This document shows, piece after piece, positions 26,257-36,195 of a DNA stretch of 64,000 bases. The notes under the pieces were generated by a model. The model ran no database searches. It worked only from the letters and a program-made list of their open reading frames with translations, and had not been told where the DNA came from. Origin of the DNA: Rhodobacter sp. NTK016B. GTDB lineage: Bacteria > Pseudomonadota > Alphaproteobacteria > Rhodobacterales > Rhodobacteraceae. The stretch's first letter is position 1; each line of letters begins with the position of its first letter. The stretch is from NCBI RefSeq assembly GCF_017303295.1, contig NZ_JAFKOK010000013.1, forward strand, positions 107,812 through 171,811, read 5' to 3'. The position numbers and the translations under genes are program-made.

Positions 26257-26826
26257 TCACCCCGCGACCAGAAGCGCGCCGGCGGCCACGACCGCGCCGC
26301 CCGCAAGGATCTGCGCCAGCCGCCCGGTAACCAGCGCGCGCGCGCCAAGAATGCCCACGGCATGCAGCACTGCGCTGGCCATCAGAAAGCCCGCGACGTA
26401 GGCGGCGGCGCTGCCCGTGGCCTCGACCGCGTGGGCATAGCCATGCGCGGTCCCGAAGGCCGCGATGGTGGCAAGCGAGGCTGCGGTCAGCAGACGCGGC
26501 TGGCCGCGACGCGCCACCGCCACCAGCACGCCAAACAGGATGACAGACAGCGCGATCATGCCCTCGGCCATCGGCAGTTCGGCCCCGGCAAAGCCCAAGA
26601 GCGCCCCGATCAGCATCGCGCTGAGAAAGGCGGCAGCGCCGGCCCAGACGCGGCGCGGCAGGACAAGACCCGACCACAGCCCGACCGCGACCATCGCAAG
26701 CAGGTGATCGGCCCCGAAGAACGGGTGGGCCAGACCATGGAGCAGACCCTCGGCCCCGTGGCCGGTATGCGCCATAGCGGGCGCGGCGAGAAGCGCGAGA
26801 GCGCCGGAAAGTGCGAGACGTTTCAT
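26257..26826 (-). CDS. hupE: HupE/UreJ family nickel permease
   Basis: 189-residue membrane protein. A signal-like first segment ends APAMAHTGHG, followed by the family motif HPFFGADHLLAMVAVG and about six hydrophobic helices; a second His motif is FGTAHGYAHA. HupE of R. leguminosarum imports nickel for hydrogenase. Here the gene sits between hupL (13 bases) and hupC (4 bases), while R. leguminosarum has it after hupD and R. capsulatus has none in the cluster. It should supply nickel to HypA/HypB and HupD. Confidence 0.93.
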   Translation of the reverse strand: MKRLALSGALALLAAPAMAHTGHGAEGLLHGLAHPFFGADHLLAMVAVGLWSGLVLPRRVWAGAAAFLSAMLIGALLGFAGAELPMAEGMIALSVILFGVLVAVARRGQPRLLTAASLATIAAFGTAHGYAHAVEATGSAAAYVAGFLMASAVLHAVGILGARALVTGRLAQILAGGAVVAAGALLVAG

Positions 26827-26839
26827 GGGTTTCCCTTTC

Positions 26840-28633
26840 TCAGCGGACCTTGACATTGGTCAGTTCCTGACCGTCGGGCGACATGACATGGGTCGAACAG
26901 GCAAGGCACGGATCGAAGCTGTGCAGCGTGCGCAGGATCTCGACCGGCTCGTCGGGACGCTCCATCGGGGTGTTCATCAGGCTGGCCTCGAACGCGCCGA
27001 TATTGCCCTGCGCATCGCGCGGCGAGCCGTTCCACGTGGTCGGCACGACGCATTGATAATTCTCGATCTTTGCGTCCTTGATGTTGATCCAATGGCCCAG
27101 CGCCCCGCGCGGGGCCTCGGTCATGCCGACGCCGCGCGCTTCCGAGGGCCAAGTGGACGGGTCCCATTTCGCCACATTCGCCGTGCTTTCGTCGCCGTTG
27201 CGGATATTAGCGACCAGCTTGTCGAAGAAGTACCGCTGCAGACGCGCGCAATACTCGGATTCCAGCGCCCGCGCAGCGGTGCGGCCCAGCGTCGAGAACA
27301 GCGCCTCAACCGGCAGGTCCATCTGCCGCAAAAGCCCGTTCACCTGGTTCGAGATATCCTCGTGTCCCTGCGCGTACCCGACGATGTAGCGGGCAAGCGG
27401 CCCGACCTCCATCGCGTGACCGCGCCAGCGCGGCGCCTTGATCCACGAGTATTTCGCGGCTTCGTCCAGCGCCTCGATATTGGTGCGGGTGCCGACGGCA
27501 TTCGGGCCCAATTCGTAACGCGGGCTGGTTTCGCCGTCCCACGGGTGCAGGCCCTGCCCCGGCTGGCCGTATTCGTACCACGAATGGTCGACGAATTCCT
27601 GGATCTGCTCGGGATCGCGGGGATCGACATCGTGCACGCGGGTCAGATCGCCGTCGATGATCGCGCCGCGCGGCAGGTAGAGCTGGCTGGCATCGAAATT
27701 GTTCGGATGCTCGGGGATGTCGCCATAGGCAAGACAGGCCTGCGACGACAGACCGCCGCCATAGAGCCAGTCCTTGTAGAAGCCACCAATTGCCACGACG
27801 TCGGGAATATAGACGTTGTTCACGAAGTCCTGGCACTTCTGGATGATCGATGAGACGAGGTTCAGCCGCTCCATGTTGATCGCGCCGACCGCGCCCGTGG
27901 AATGGACGTTGATCGGGCAAGGCACGCCCCCCACCAGCCAGTTGGGATGCGGGTTCTTGCCGCCGAAGATCGTGTGAACCTTGACGATTTCCTTTTGCAG
28001 CTCAAGCGCTTCAAGGTAATGGACCGTCGCCATCAGGTCGGCTTCGGGCGGCAGTTTATAGGCCGGGTTGTCCCAATAGCCGTTCTTGAACAGGCCAAGC
28101 TGCCCCGATTCCACGAAACCGCGCAGGCGCGACTGCACGTCGCGGAAATAGCCCGGCGAGGACATCGGATGCGAGGGCGAGACCATCTGCTGCAGTTCCG
28201 ACGTGGCGCGCGGATCGGCATTGAGCGCGTTGATCGGATTGACCCAGTCGAGCGCGTGCAGGTGGTAGAAATGCACGACGTGATCGTGGATCTGCAGGTT
28301 CAGCTGCATGATATTGCGGATCGAGTTGGCGTTGTCGGGGATGGTGATGCCCAGCGCATCCTCGACCGCGCGCACCGAGGTCAGCGCGTGGGTGCCGGTG
28401 CAGACCCCGCAGATCCGCTCGGTAAAGGCCCAGGCATCACGCGGATCGCGGCCGCGCAGAATGACCTCGAGCCCGCGCCACATCGTGCCGGTCGAGACCG
28501 CGTTGCGAATGACGCCGTTCTCGTCGACATTCACCTCGCAGCGCATATGGCCTTCGATCCGGGTCACCGGGTCGACGACGATGCGGCGGCCGGAATTGTC
28601 CAGCTCGAAGCCGTTGGGGGTCTGTATGACCAT
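26840..28633 (-). CDS. hupL: Uptake [NiFe] hydrogenase large subunit HupL
   Basis: 597-residue catalytic subunit. Nickel/iron ligands: RICGVC near residue 74 and DPCLAC near 574. The protein ends with STH and the 15-residue peptide [15 protein letters not shown], which HupD removes after the histidine. [10 protein letters not shown] at the N-terminus is also diagnostic. Close similarity to group 1d enzymes (E. coli HyaB type). hupL begins 3 bases after the hupS stop and is exported as a complex using the HupS twin-arginine signal. Confidence 0.98.
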   Translation of the reverse strand: MVIQTPNGFELDNSGRRIVVDPVTRIEGHMRCEVNVDENGVIRNAVSTGTMWRGLEVILRGRDPRDAWAFTERICGVCTGTHALTSVRAVEDALGITIPDNANSIRNIMQLNLQIHDHVVHFYHLHALDWVNPINALNADPRATSELQQMVSPSHPMSSPGYFRDVQSRLRGFVESGQLGLFKNGYWDNPAYKLPPEADLMATVHYLEALELQKEIVKVHTIFGGKNPHPNWLVGGVPCPINVHSTGAVGAINMERLNLVSSIIQKCQDFVNNVYIPDVVAIGGFYKDWLYGGGLSSQACLAYGDIPEHPNNFDASQLYLPRGAIIDGDLTRVHDVDPRDPEQIQEFVDHSWYEYGQPGQGLHPWDGETSPRYELGPNAVGTRTNIEALDEAAKYSWIKAPRWRGHAMEVGPLARYIVGYAQGHEDISNQVNGLLRQMDLPVEALFSTLGRTAARALESEYCARLQRYFFDKLVANIRNGDESTANVAKWDPSTWPSEARGVGMTEAPRGALGHWINIKDAKIENYQCVVPTTWNGSPRDAQGNIGAFEASLMNTPMERPDEPVEILRTLHSFDPCLACSTHVMSPDGQELTNVKVR

Positions 28634-28636
28634 GGA

Positions 28637-29746
28637 TTACGCCTCCTCTTTCGACGTCTCGGCCGCGCTGGGGCGATCCTGAACCTTCTTCTGCGCAGTA
28701 CGCAGCGCGCTGATGGCGGTGTGAACGGCGATGCCGCCCGCAACCGCGCCCGCCGCGATGCCGCCGATCTGGTCGGCATTGGCCTCGACCCCGAACTGCG
28801 TCAGGTCGGTTACGCGGTCATAGAAGCTGCCCTGATCCCAGAAGCCGTCTTCCGAGCAGCCGATGCAGCCATGGCCCGACTGGATGGGGAACGAGACACC
28901 CTCGTTCCAGCGCACGGTCGAGCAGGCGTTGTAGGTGGTCGGCCCCTTGCAGCCCATCTTGTACAGGCAATAGCCCCGGCGCGCGTTTTCGTCGTCCCAG
29001 GTTTCGACGAACTGGCCTGCGTCGAAATGCGGACGGCGGTAGCATTTGTCGTGGATGCGCTGGCCGTAGAACATCGCCGGGCGGCCCTGCCGGTCGAGCT
29101 CGGGCAGGCGGTCGAAGGTCAGCATGTAGGTGATGACGCCGGTCATGACCTCGGCGATGGGCGGGCAGCCCGGCACGCGGATGATCGGCTTGTCGGTGAT
29201 GACCTGATGCACCGGCGTGGCGCGGGTCGGGTTGGGATGCGCGGCCTGCACGCAGCCATAGGACGCGCACGCCCCCCACGAGATGATCGCCTTGGCGTGT
29301 TCGGCCGCCTCGCGCAGCTGATCGACGAAGGGCTTGCCGCCGACGATGCAATACATGCCGTCCTCGTTGAGCGGCGGGTTGCCCTCGACCGCGAGGATGT
29401 AGTTTCCCCGGTAGCGCTCGATCGTGTCGCGCATCGCCGCTTCGGCCTGATGACCGGCCGCAGCCATCAGCGTATCGTCGTAATCGAGCGAGATCATCGA
29501 CAGCACGACGTCCCCGGCCAGCGGATGCGCCGAGCGGATGAAGCTTTCCGAGCAGCAGGTGCATTCCAGCCCGTGCACCCAGATGACGGGTGTGCGCGGC
29601 ATTTCCTCCATCGCCTTGGCGATGCGCGGCACGAAAGCGGGGCCAAGCCCCAAAGCCGCCGCCGTCAGCGAGCAGTACTTCATGAAGCTGCGCCGGGTGA
29701 TCCCCTGTTTGCGCATGACCTCATAAAAGGTTTCAATCTGGCTCAA
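28637..29746 (-). CDS. hupS: Uptake [NiFe] hydrogenase small subunit HupS, O2-tolerant type
   Basis: 369-residue electron-transfer subunit. Twin-arginine signal (ITRRSFMKY, Arg18-Arg19). The proximal cluster has six cysteines: Cys62, Cys64, Cys65, Cys160, Cys165 and the PGCPP cysteine (about 194), equal to Cys17/19/20/115/120/149 of E. coli Hyd-1. The two extra cysteines (64, 165) define the O2-tolerant [4Fe-3S] cluster. A C-terminal helix (about 327-347) anchors it. The start is TTG at 29746, with GGGAGGG upstream; homology to HyaA (ETFY..MR.QG.TRRSF) supports it over the ATG at 29716. Confidence 0.97.
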   Translation of the reverse strand: MSQIETFYEVMRKQGITRRSFMKYCSLTAAALGLGPAFVPRIAKAMEEMPRTPVIWVHGLECTCCSESFIRSAHPLAGDVVLSMISLDYDDTLMAAAGHQAEAAMRDTIERYRGNYILAVEGNPPLNEDGMYCIVGGKPFVDQLREAAEHAKAIISWGACASYGCVQAAHPNPTRATPVHQVITDKPIIRVPGCPPIAEVMTGVITYMLTFDRLPELDRQGRPAMFYGQRIHDKCYRRPHFDAGQFVETWDDENARRGYCLYKMGCKGPTTYNACSTVRWNEGVSFPIQSGHGCIGCSEDGFWDQGSFYDRVTDLTQFGVEANADQIGGIAAGAVAGGIAVHTAISALRTAQKKVQDRPSAAETSKEEA

Positions 29747-29973
29747 GGTCCGTCCCTCCCGTCGCTACTGAAAACCAAGGCGGGGTCGGGCCCCGTCCGG
29801 ACAACGTCCTGTCACAGGGCCAAGATGACGGTATGCGGCAGTATTCGCCCGAAAAAGCGACATAGCGCTGCAGCATTGGGATTGGCGTTTGCGATCAACG
29901 CCCTAAGCGCGTTTTGGACGTCCGTTCTGCGGTTGCAAACGGAAGCTTTCCACCCAGCCCGGACGCGCGCTGA
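29747..29973 (-). promoter_or_regulatory. hupS upstream region with palindrome, candidate HupR/IHF control region
   Basis: 227 bases between hypF and hupS. 29885-29901 is an inverted repeat, GCGTT-N7-AACGC, containing TTG-N4-CAA, about 140 bases upstream of the hupS start. R. capsulatus HupR binds a TTG-N5-CAA palindrome far upstream of hupS, helped by IHF. A second weaker inverted repeat (CCGTT/AACGG, about 29922-29942) and a TTTTTCGGGCG stretch follow. Position fits, but the spacer differs by one base, so this is a candidate. Confidence 0.45.
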
Positions 29974-32193
29974 TCAGTCGCTTTCCAGCGCGGCCAGCGC
30001 GACCATCGCCTGTCCCAGCGCCAGCCCGCCATCATTGGCGGGCGTCAAACGGTGACTGAGAACGGTGATCTCTGGCGGGATCGCGGCCTGCGTTTCGGCC
30101 AGCAACAGCGCATTCTGATAGCACCCGCCCGACAACGCGATGGCGTGGGCCTGCCCGGCCTCGACCAGCGCCACGGCGGTGGCGGCAAAGGCGCGCGCAA
30201 GGCCCCGGTGGAAGCGCAGCGCGATCTGCGGGGCCGGTGTCGCGGTGTCGAGATCGGCGCAGAGTGCGTCGATAGCGGCGGCGGGGTTCAGGTCGGGGGC
30301 GAAGGGATAGCCCGGATGCCCGTCATCCGGCGCCGTCGCGGCAAGCGCTTCAAGCCGCATCGCCGCTTCGCCCTCGTAGCTTTGCGCCTGCGGGCAGAGA
30401 CCAAGGATCGCCGCCGCCGCGTCGAACAACCGCCCGGCGCTGGACGAAAGCGGCGCGTTGAGGCCCCGCTCGGCGGCCATCCGGGCCATGGCCAGAGGCG
30501 CGTCGGGAAAGAGCCGTTCGGCGCGCGCGCCCTGCCCCGCCGCATCGAGCCGGACCAGCGCGTTGCGCCATGGCTCTCGCGCGGCCCGGTCGCCGCCGAT
30601 CAACGGCGCTGGTGTCAGGTGGGTCTGCCGCCGGAAACCGTCGTAATCGCCCAGCAGGATTTCCCCGCCCCAAAGGGTCCCGTCGCTGCCCAGCCCGGTC
30701 CCGTCGAGGATGATCCCCGCCACCGGCCCCCCGTCGCGCGGCCAGAGGTTCTCGGCCAGACAAGCGGCGAGATGGGCGTGGTGATGCTGCACCTCGACCC
30801 CGCGCAGCCCGTCGCGGTGGGCGCGATCGCGCCCGTGGCGCGTGGCACGGTATTCGGGGTGCAGGTCGGTGGCGACGGCTTCGGGCGCATGGTCGAAAAG
30901 CGCCGCGTAATCCGCATCCGCCTGCAGAAAGGCCTGCCATGTCAGGGCCTCGTCCAGCTCGCCCAGATGGTGGCCCAGCAGCGCCTGCCGGTTCTTGATC
31001 AGACAGATCGCCGCTTTCATCTGCCCGCCATAGGCCACGACCTGTCGGTCGGGGAAGCCGTCTGGCAAGGGCAACGTGCCGGGCACCCGCCCGCGTGCGC
31101 GGCGCAGGATCATCGGCGGATCGGCGCGCTCGACGCTGTCGTCGAGACGCCGGGCGATGGCGCGGTCATGCATCACGAAAGCGTCGGCGAAGGGGCCGAG
31201 TTTCGCGCGCGCCTCGTCATTGTCGACGACCTGCGGCTCACCCGACAGGTTGCCCGAGGTCATCACCAAGGGGCGCTGCACGGCGTCGAGCAGCAAGTGG
31301 TGGAGCGGCGTGTAGGGCAGCATCCAACCGAGCGTCGACTGCCCGGGGGCGAGGCTGTCGGGCAGCGTTCCGCGCGCGGGCAACAGCACGATGGGCGCCG
31401 CGGGATCGGTGAGCAGGGCCTCCGCCCCGGGGCTGAGCGCCGCGTGGCGGCGGATCAGGGAGAGCGGGGCGATCAGGGCGAAAGGCTTGGCCGGGCGGTG
31501 CTTGCGCTGGCGCAGGGTGTCGATGGCGCGAGGATTGGTTGCGTCGCAGGCCAGATGGAAACCGCCGAGCCCTTTGACGGCAAGAATGTCGCCCGCAAGC
31601 AGGCGGCGCGCGGCTTCGGCGATCGGATCGGGCGCTTCGGGTTCGATCCATAGCCGGGGGCCGCAGGCCGGACAGGCGACCGGCTGGGCGTGGAAGCGGC
31701 GGTCGGCGGGGTTCTCGTATTCCGCGCGACATTGGGCACACAGTGTGAAGGGCGCCATTGTCGTCTGCGCGCGGTCATAGGGCAGACCGGTCAGGATGGT
31801 GAAGCGCGGGCCGCAATGCGTGCAATTGGTGAAGGCGTAGCCCTGCCGCCGCCCGGGCGCGCGGATTTCATCGGCGCAGGCCGCACAGGTGGCTGCATCG
31901 GGAGTGACGCGGGTCTCGGCGCCCCTCGCCCCCGAGGCGGCGATGATGAAGGCGGTGGCGTCGAGCGTCGTGGCCTCGCTTTCCAGCGCGTCGATGCGAG
32001 AGAGCGGCGGGGCCTCGGCCAGTAGCGCCGCCTCGAACGCGTCGAGATCGGGCCCGGCGGCGAGGATCAGCACCCCTTCGGCATCGTTGCGCACCTCGCC
32101 CGTCAGGCTGAAACGCTGCGCCAATTGCCAGACAAAGGGCCGGAAGCCGACGCCCTGCACCTGCCCCCTTATGCGGATACGCCGCGCCGTCAT
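29974..32193 (-). CDS. hypF: Carbamoyltransferase HypF
   Basis: 739-residue enzyme that turns carbamoyl phosphate into the CN precursor on HypE. Domains in order: acylphosphatase (1-90, GQVQGVGFRPFV), two zinc fingers (CAACADEIRAPG..CTHCGP, CAQCRAEY..CPACGP, about 105-185), YrdC-like (200-380, VKGLGGFHLACDA), and the Kae1-like transferase (about 390-739: VQHHHAHLAACLAE metal-binding histidines, GTGLGSDGTLWGGE). Length is normal. Lies between hupV and hupS as in R. capsulatus. Confidence 0.97.
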   Translation of the reverse strand: MTARRIRIRGQVQGVGFRPFVWQLAQRFSLTGEVRNDAEGVLILAAGPDLDAFEAALLAEAPPLSRIDALESEATTLDATAFIIAASGARGAETRVTPDAATCAACADEIRAPGRRQGYAFTNCTHCGPRFTILTGLPYDRAQTTMAPFTLCAQCRAEYENPADRRFHAQPVACPACGPRLWIEPEAPDPIAEAARRLLAGDILAVKGLGGFHLACDATNPRAIDTLRQRKHRPAKPFALIAPLSLIRRHAALSPGAEALLTDPAAPIVLLPARGTLPDSLAPGQSTLGWMLPYTPLHHLLLDAVQRPLVMTSGNLSGEPQVVDNDEARAKLGPFADAFVMHDRAIARRLDDSVERADPPMILRRARGRVPGTLPLPDGFPDRQVVAYGGQMKAAICLIKNRQALLGHHLGELDEALTWQAFLQADADYAALFDHAPEAVATDLHPEYRATRHGRDRAHRDGLRGVEVQHHHAHLAACLAENLWPRDGGPVAGIILDGTGLGSDGTLWGGEILLGDYDGFRRQTHLTPAPLIGGDRAAREPWRNALVRLDAAGQGARAERLFPDAPLAMARMAAERGLNAPLSSSAGRLFDAAAAILGLCPQAQSYEGEAAMRLEALAATAPDDGHPGYPFAPDLNPAAAIDALCADLDTATPAPQIALRFHRGLARAFAATAVALVEAGQAHAIALSGGCYQNALLLAETQAAIPPEITVLSHRLTPANDGGLALGQAMVALAALESD

Positions 32194-32257
32194 CGGCTAG
32201 GAGTGGTGCGTGAGATCACGCACCCTACAGCGTCGCGCGTGGTCTTCGCCCGCGCCA

Positions 32258-33685
32258 TCAATGGACCGTGCAGACCATGCAGGGATCGAAGCTGCGCACG
32301 ATATGCTGGACGGAAAGCGGTGTCTCTTCGCCTTCGGCCACCGGGGCGCCGACCAGCGCGGCTTCCAGCGCGCCGGGCAGGCCCTGCGCGTCGCGGGGCG
32401 AGAAGTTCCATGTGGTCGGCGCAACGATCTGGTACGAGGCGATGCGCCCCTTCTCGATCCTGAGCCAATGGCCCAGCGTGCCGCGCGCGGCCTCGACAAG
32501 CCCTACGCCCTGCCCGCTTTTCGGCAACGTGAAGGGTTCGAGGAAGATGGCCGAGGGGTCGAGCGCTTGCGCCGCCTCTTCCAGCCAGATCTGCGTGCGG
32601 GCGATTTCCAGAAGCCGGGCGGCGACGCGGGCACGCACGCCCCCCTCATCGGCCAAGGCCAGCGCCAAGGGGTGGCCATCGACCGCCTGCCGCGCCAGCG
32701 CGCCGCATTCCACAACCTGCCCGCCCAGACGCGGTGCCTTGCACCAGGAATAGGCGTCCGCGCGCATGTCCTCGTCGGGGACGGTCTGGCCCTGCGCGGG
32801 ATGCGCGGTCTCGCCCAACATCCAGGCGTGGCTGAGATCCTCGGTGATCTGGGTGGGATCGAAGGGTTTGAGCGTGCCGTGATCGAGCAGCCCCGCGCGG
32901 GTCAGGCGCTGCGCGCCCTGTGGATAGGCCCCGGCCGACAGGTAGCGGCGCGGGCCCTGCCCGCTGGCGGCGAGACCCAGATCGGCGGCGATGCGCAGGA
33001 ATAGTGCCGCGTCGCCGGTCGTCCACCCGTAGAGATCTGACAACGTGGTCAGCGCCGCGTAATCTTCGAGTTTCGCGCCGAAGATCGTGGCCTCCAGCGT
33101 GCGGCGGAAGCTGCGCAGGGTGGACAGGATCCGCACCCGGTCGCGGGCATCGGGCGCCTTGGTGACGCCGCCGGGCTGGATAGCCAGCGTATGCGGCCAT
33201 TTCCCCGCGAGCATCCCGGTGATGTGCAAAAGCTGCGCGCGCCCTTCGGTGAGCTGCCGCGCGGCCGAACCTTGCATGGCGGTGAACCGCTCGACCGCCG
33301 GCCCGTGCCAGTCGCGCCCGGCATAGGCGGGGCGGGCGAAATCGGGCATGAAGAACAGCGCGAAATGGGTGACGTGATCGGCGAGATTCTCGACCGCGTG
33401 CAGGATCGCGGTGGCGCGCGCGCCCTGCGGCGTGGGCGTCACACCCGCCGCCTGACCCAGCGCCAGCGCGGCGGCGGCGGACTGGCTGATCGAGCAGATC
33501 CCGCAGATGCGCGGCACGATGGTCAGCGCGTCACGCGGATCCTTGCCCGCCAGCATCATCTCGAAGCCGCGAAACAGCGGCGAGTTCACCTGCGCCGAGG
33601 CAACGGCGTCGTCCCGGATATCGAGCCTGATTTCCAGATCGCCCTCGACCCGGTTGAAGGGTCCAACCAGCAGCTTGCGCGTCAC
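32258..33685 (-). CDS. hupV: H2-sensing hydrogenase large subunit HupV
   Basis: 475-residue large subunit of the regulatory (group 2b) hydrogenase. N-terminal FNRVEGDLE, nickel ligands RICGIC and DPCMVC. The protein ends DPCMVCTVH, exactly at the histidine, so there is no C-terminal peptide for a protease to remove; this is the hallmark of sensor enzymes. The start codon is GTG at 33685, overlapping the hupU stop by 4 bases. With HupU it reports H2 to HupT rather than feeding electrons to respiration. Confidence 0.97.
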   Translation of the reverse strand: MTRKLLVGPFNRVEGDLEIRLDIRDDAVASAQVNSPLFRGFEMMLAGKDPRDALTIVPRICGICSISQSAAAALALGQAAGVTPTPQGARATAILHAVENLADHVTHFALFFMPDFARPAYAGRDWHGPAVERFTAMQGSAARQLTEGRAQLLHITGMLAGKWPHTLAIQPGGVTKAPDARDRVRILSTLRSFRRTLEATIFGAKLEDYAALTTLSDLYGWTTGDAALFLRIAADLGLAASGQGPRRYLSAGAYPQGAQRLTRAGLLDHGTLKPFDPTQITEDLSHAWMLGETAHPAQGQTVPDEDMRADAYSWCKAPRLGGQVVECGALARQAVDGHPLALALADEGGVRARVAARLLEIARTQIWLEEAAQALDPSAIFLEPFTLPKSGQGVGLVEAARGTLGHWLRIEKGRIASYQIVAPTTWNFSPRDAQGLPGALEAALVGAPVAEGEETPLSVQHIVRSFDPCMVCTVH

Positions 33686-34674
33686 TTCGAGTTCCTTTTG
33701 GCGCCGGGCGGCACGCGGATGCGGTCCGACACGGCATTGACACCGATGCGCCGGGGCGTGGCCGCCTTGGATAGCGAGGCCAGCGCCATGAACCACGCTT
33801 TTGGCATGTCCGAGGGCAGGCCGATGGGGATGCCGGCGATGGTGGGCGTTTCGGTGAAAGGGTGGTTGGGCTCTTCGAATTCGGGCGCGGTGCAGGCGAT
33901 GCAGGGATAGCCCGCGCGGGTGCACGAGCCCTCGCCGTTCCAGCCCCGGATATTGCAATCGCCCACCGCCTGCGTGCCGACGCAACCCAGATGTTCCATC
34001 ATGCAGCCCATCTCGGACAGCTTGGTGGCCGAGGCCTTGTATTCATAGAACTCGTTCTTGGTGCAGGCATGATGGACAAGGTGGTCGGTATAAAGCCTCG
34101 GGCGGCCGAAATCGTCGAGATCGGCCTCGCTCAGCCGGTCTTCGGCCATCAACAGCAGGGTCTCGGCCACCCAGCCGGGATGCGTGGGGCAGCCGGCGAT
34201 GTTGATCACCGGACGGCCCGAACGCGCGCGGAAGCTGGGCGGCAAGGCGCCGCCGGCGAGCTGGCCTTCATATTGCAGCCCGGTGGCACCTGCAGGGTTG
34301 CCGCCCGCCGAGGTCACGCCGCCATAAGCCGCGCAGGTGCCGACCGCGACCACGTCGCGCGCAAGCGGGGCAAGGGCGCGCACCCAGTCGAGCATCGAAC
34401 GCCCGGTGCCTGCGAGCATGTGATAGCGCCCGGTGCCCTTGGGTCCGGTGACGATCGAGCCCTCGACGGCGAGCACGTCGAGCGTCTGTTCCCCCGCCTC
34501 GATCGCCGCCAGAAGGCGCGTGACCTCAGCGCCGGTGGCCTCGGAAAAGGACGGGTGCCACAGGAACTCGATTCCGCCATCCGCCATCAGGTCGAAGACA
34601 TTGGGATCCTCGGCGCACAGAAGCGACATCGTGCAGCCGCCGCAGCCGGCGGATTGCAGCCAGAGAAGGTTCAT
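33682..34674 (-). CDS. hupU: H2-sensing hydrogenase small subunit HupU
   Basis: 330-residue cytosolic iron-sulfur subunit. It begins MNLLWLQSAGCGGCTMS and has no twin-arginine signal and no C-terminal anchor, as expected for a soluble sensor. Further cluster cysteines: GTCAAYGG, AGCPTHPGW, HHACTKNEFYEY, LGCVGT, CIACTAPEF. The proximal site has the standard four cysteines (CGGC, CAAYGG), unlike HupS. The start overlaps the hupT stop and the stop overlaps hupV, so sensor and kinase are co-translated. Confidence 0.97.
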   Translation of the reverse strand: MNLLWLQSAGCGGCTMSLLCAEDPNVFDLMADGGIEFLWHPSFSEATGAEVTRLLAAIEAGEQTLDVLAVEGSIVTGPKGTGRYHMLAGTGRSMLDWVRALAPLARDVVAVGTCAAYGGVTSAGGNPAGATGLQYEGQLAGGALPPSFRARSGRPVINIAGCPTHPGWVAETLLLMAEDRLSEADLDDFGRPRLYTDHLVHHACTKNEFYEYKASATKLSEMGCMMEHLGCVGTQAVGDCNIRGWNGEGSCTRAGYPCIACTAPEFEEPNHPFTETPTIAGIPIGLPSDMPKAWFMALASLSKAATPRRIGVNAVSDRIRVPPGAKRNSK

Positions 34675-36005
34675 TGCGGGTCGTCCATCGGCAGTTCGAG
34701 GCGGAAGCACGCGCCGGTTTCGGTGGGGGGACACAGGGACAACCGCCCGCCATGTTCCTCGGCGATCTTGTGGCTGATCGACAGGCCCAGCCCGGTGCCC
34801 TGTCCCACCGGCTTGGTGGTATAGAACGGATCGAAGATCGAGGCCGCCTGATCCTCGGGCACGCCGGGCCCGGTATCGGTGACGGCAAGCACGGCGCGGT
34901 CGCCCTCGCGCTCGATACGCAGGACAAGCTGCGGGTTCGCCTGCCCCTGCATCGCGTCCATCGCGTTCTGCACGAGGTTCATGACGATCTGCTGGATATG
35001 CCCCGGCACGCCGCGCACCGAGAGGTTGGGCAGCCCGGTGAATTGTACCTCGATCCCGCTTTTCGAACCGCGCTCGACCCAGCGGGCGGCGACGCGGGCG
35101 GTATCGACCAGATCGAACACCACACGCTCGCCCGTCCCCGACGCGGAAAGGCGCCGCAGGTCGGCCACGATATCGCGCACCCGCTCGGCCCCGTCGCGCG
35201 CGCCGACGATGGCCTCGCGCAGGTTCTTGAGGTCGCGTTCGAGCTTCAGCTCGGCACGCAAGGCCACCAGCTCGTCGCGCGTGGCCCCGGCCTGCACGCG
35301 TTCGAAATAGGTCTCGAACCGGCCGACATACCGCTCAAGCGCGTGGGTCGATGCATAGACGAAGCTGATCGGGTTGTTGAGCTCATGCGCGACCCCGGCC
35401 AGAAGGCGGCCCAGCGAGGCGAGCTTTTCGTTGCGCACAAGCTGGGTCTGCGCCTCTTTGAGCTGCTTGTGGCTGGCTTCGAGATCGGAATAGGCCGCGC
35501 GTAATTCACCCAGCGGACGCCCGATCAGCACCGCGCCGATCATCCGCCCCCGGTCGTTGACGCGCGGCGAAACGGCGATGTCGAAGGGCGCGGGCCCTTC
35601 GGGTGTCATCACATTGGCCTCAAAGCGCGAGGCGTTGCCCTGCAGCCGCAGATCCGCCAGCGCGGTATCAAGCAGCGCCGCGCCATCGGCATCGAACAGC
35701 GCCGTCACCCCGGTGCCGGTCAGGGCCGCGACCGGCTGGCGCACGCAGGCCGCAAAGGACGCGCTGGCCTCTTCGATCCGGGCGTCGCGGCCCAGCACGA
35801 CCATGATGTCGTTGACCGCGCCCAGAATGGACGCGATGAAATGGCGAAGCTGGTGCAGTTCGCGGTTCTGGCGCTCAAGCTGTTCGTGATGGCTGGCGAG
35901 TTCGGCATAAGTGCGGTCATAGGCGGCCAACACGTTGAGCCACGCGGCGTCCGAGAAGTCGCCGTCCTGTGGGCCGTCCTTGGGCAGATCTGCGGTGCTG
36001 GTCAT
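34671..36005 (-). CDS. hupT: Histidine kinase HupT
   Basis: 444-residue soluble kinase, no membrane segments. PAS domain about residues 55-165, coiled linker, then phospho-acceptor His207 in AGVAHELNNPISF, N-box IVMNLVQNAMDAM, G1 DTGPGV and G2 GTGLGLSIS. In R. capsulatus HupT phosphorylates HupR without H2 and so turns hupSL off; HupUV with H2 blocks it. First gene of the hupTUV set, with GGAGG upstream of the ATG at 36005. Divergent from the molybdenum hydroxylase operon. Confidence 0.95.
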   Translation of the reverse strand: MTSTADLPKDGPQDGDFSDAAWLNVLAAYDRTYAELASHHEQLERQNRELHQLRHFIASILGAVNDIMVVLGRDARIEEASASFAACVRQPVAALTGTGVTALFDADGAALLDTALADLRLQGNASRFEANVMTPEGPAPFDIAVSPRVNDRGRMIGAVLIGRPLGELRAAYSDLEASHKQLKEAQTQLVRNEKLASLGRLLAGVAHELNNPISFVYASTHALERYVGRFETYFERVQAGATRDELVALRAELKLERDLKNLREAIVGARDGAERVRDIVADLRRLSASGTGERVVFDLVDTARVAARWVERGSKSGIEVQFTGLPNLSVRGVPGHIQQIVMNLVQNAMDAMQGQANPQLVLRIEREGDRAVLAVTDTGPGVPEDQAASIFDPFYTTKPVGQGTGLGLSISHKIAEEHGGRLSLCPPTETGACFRLELPMDDPQ

Positions 36006-36195
36006 GTCGCTCTTGCCTCCGGGGGCACGATACCGCAGCCGGGCGAAGGGCGAAAGCCGCCGTGTCAAAAGCCGTGTTAAGAACGCAGTGAAGCCCGCCT
36101 GCCCCCGGCCCGCCCGAAGATCGCGCATTCCCCCATCGACAATCCGGAAAAGCCCGTTACCTTCTGGCGCACCTGACTGGCGAAGAGGAGGCCAT

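Noticed and set aside
27902..30055. 717-codon plus-strand frame opposite hupL/hupS
   Set aside because: Antisense to the best conserved genes in the window; shadow frame.
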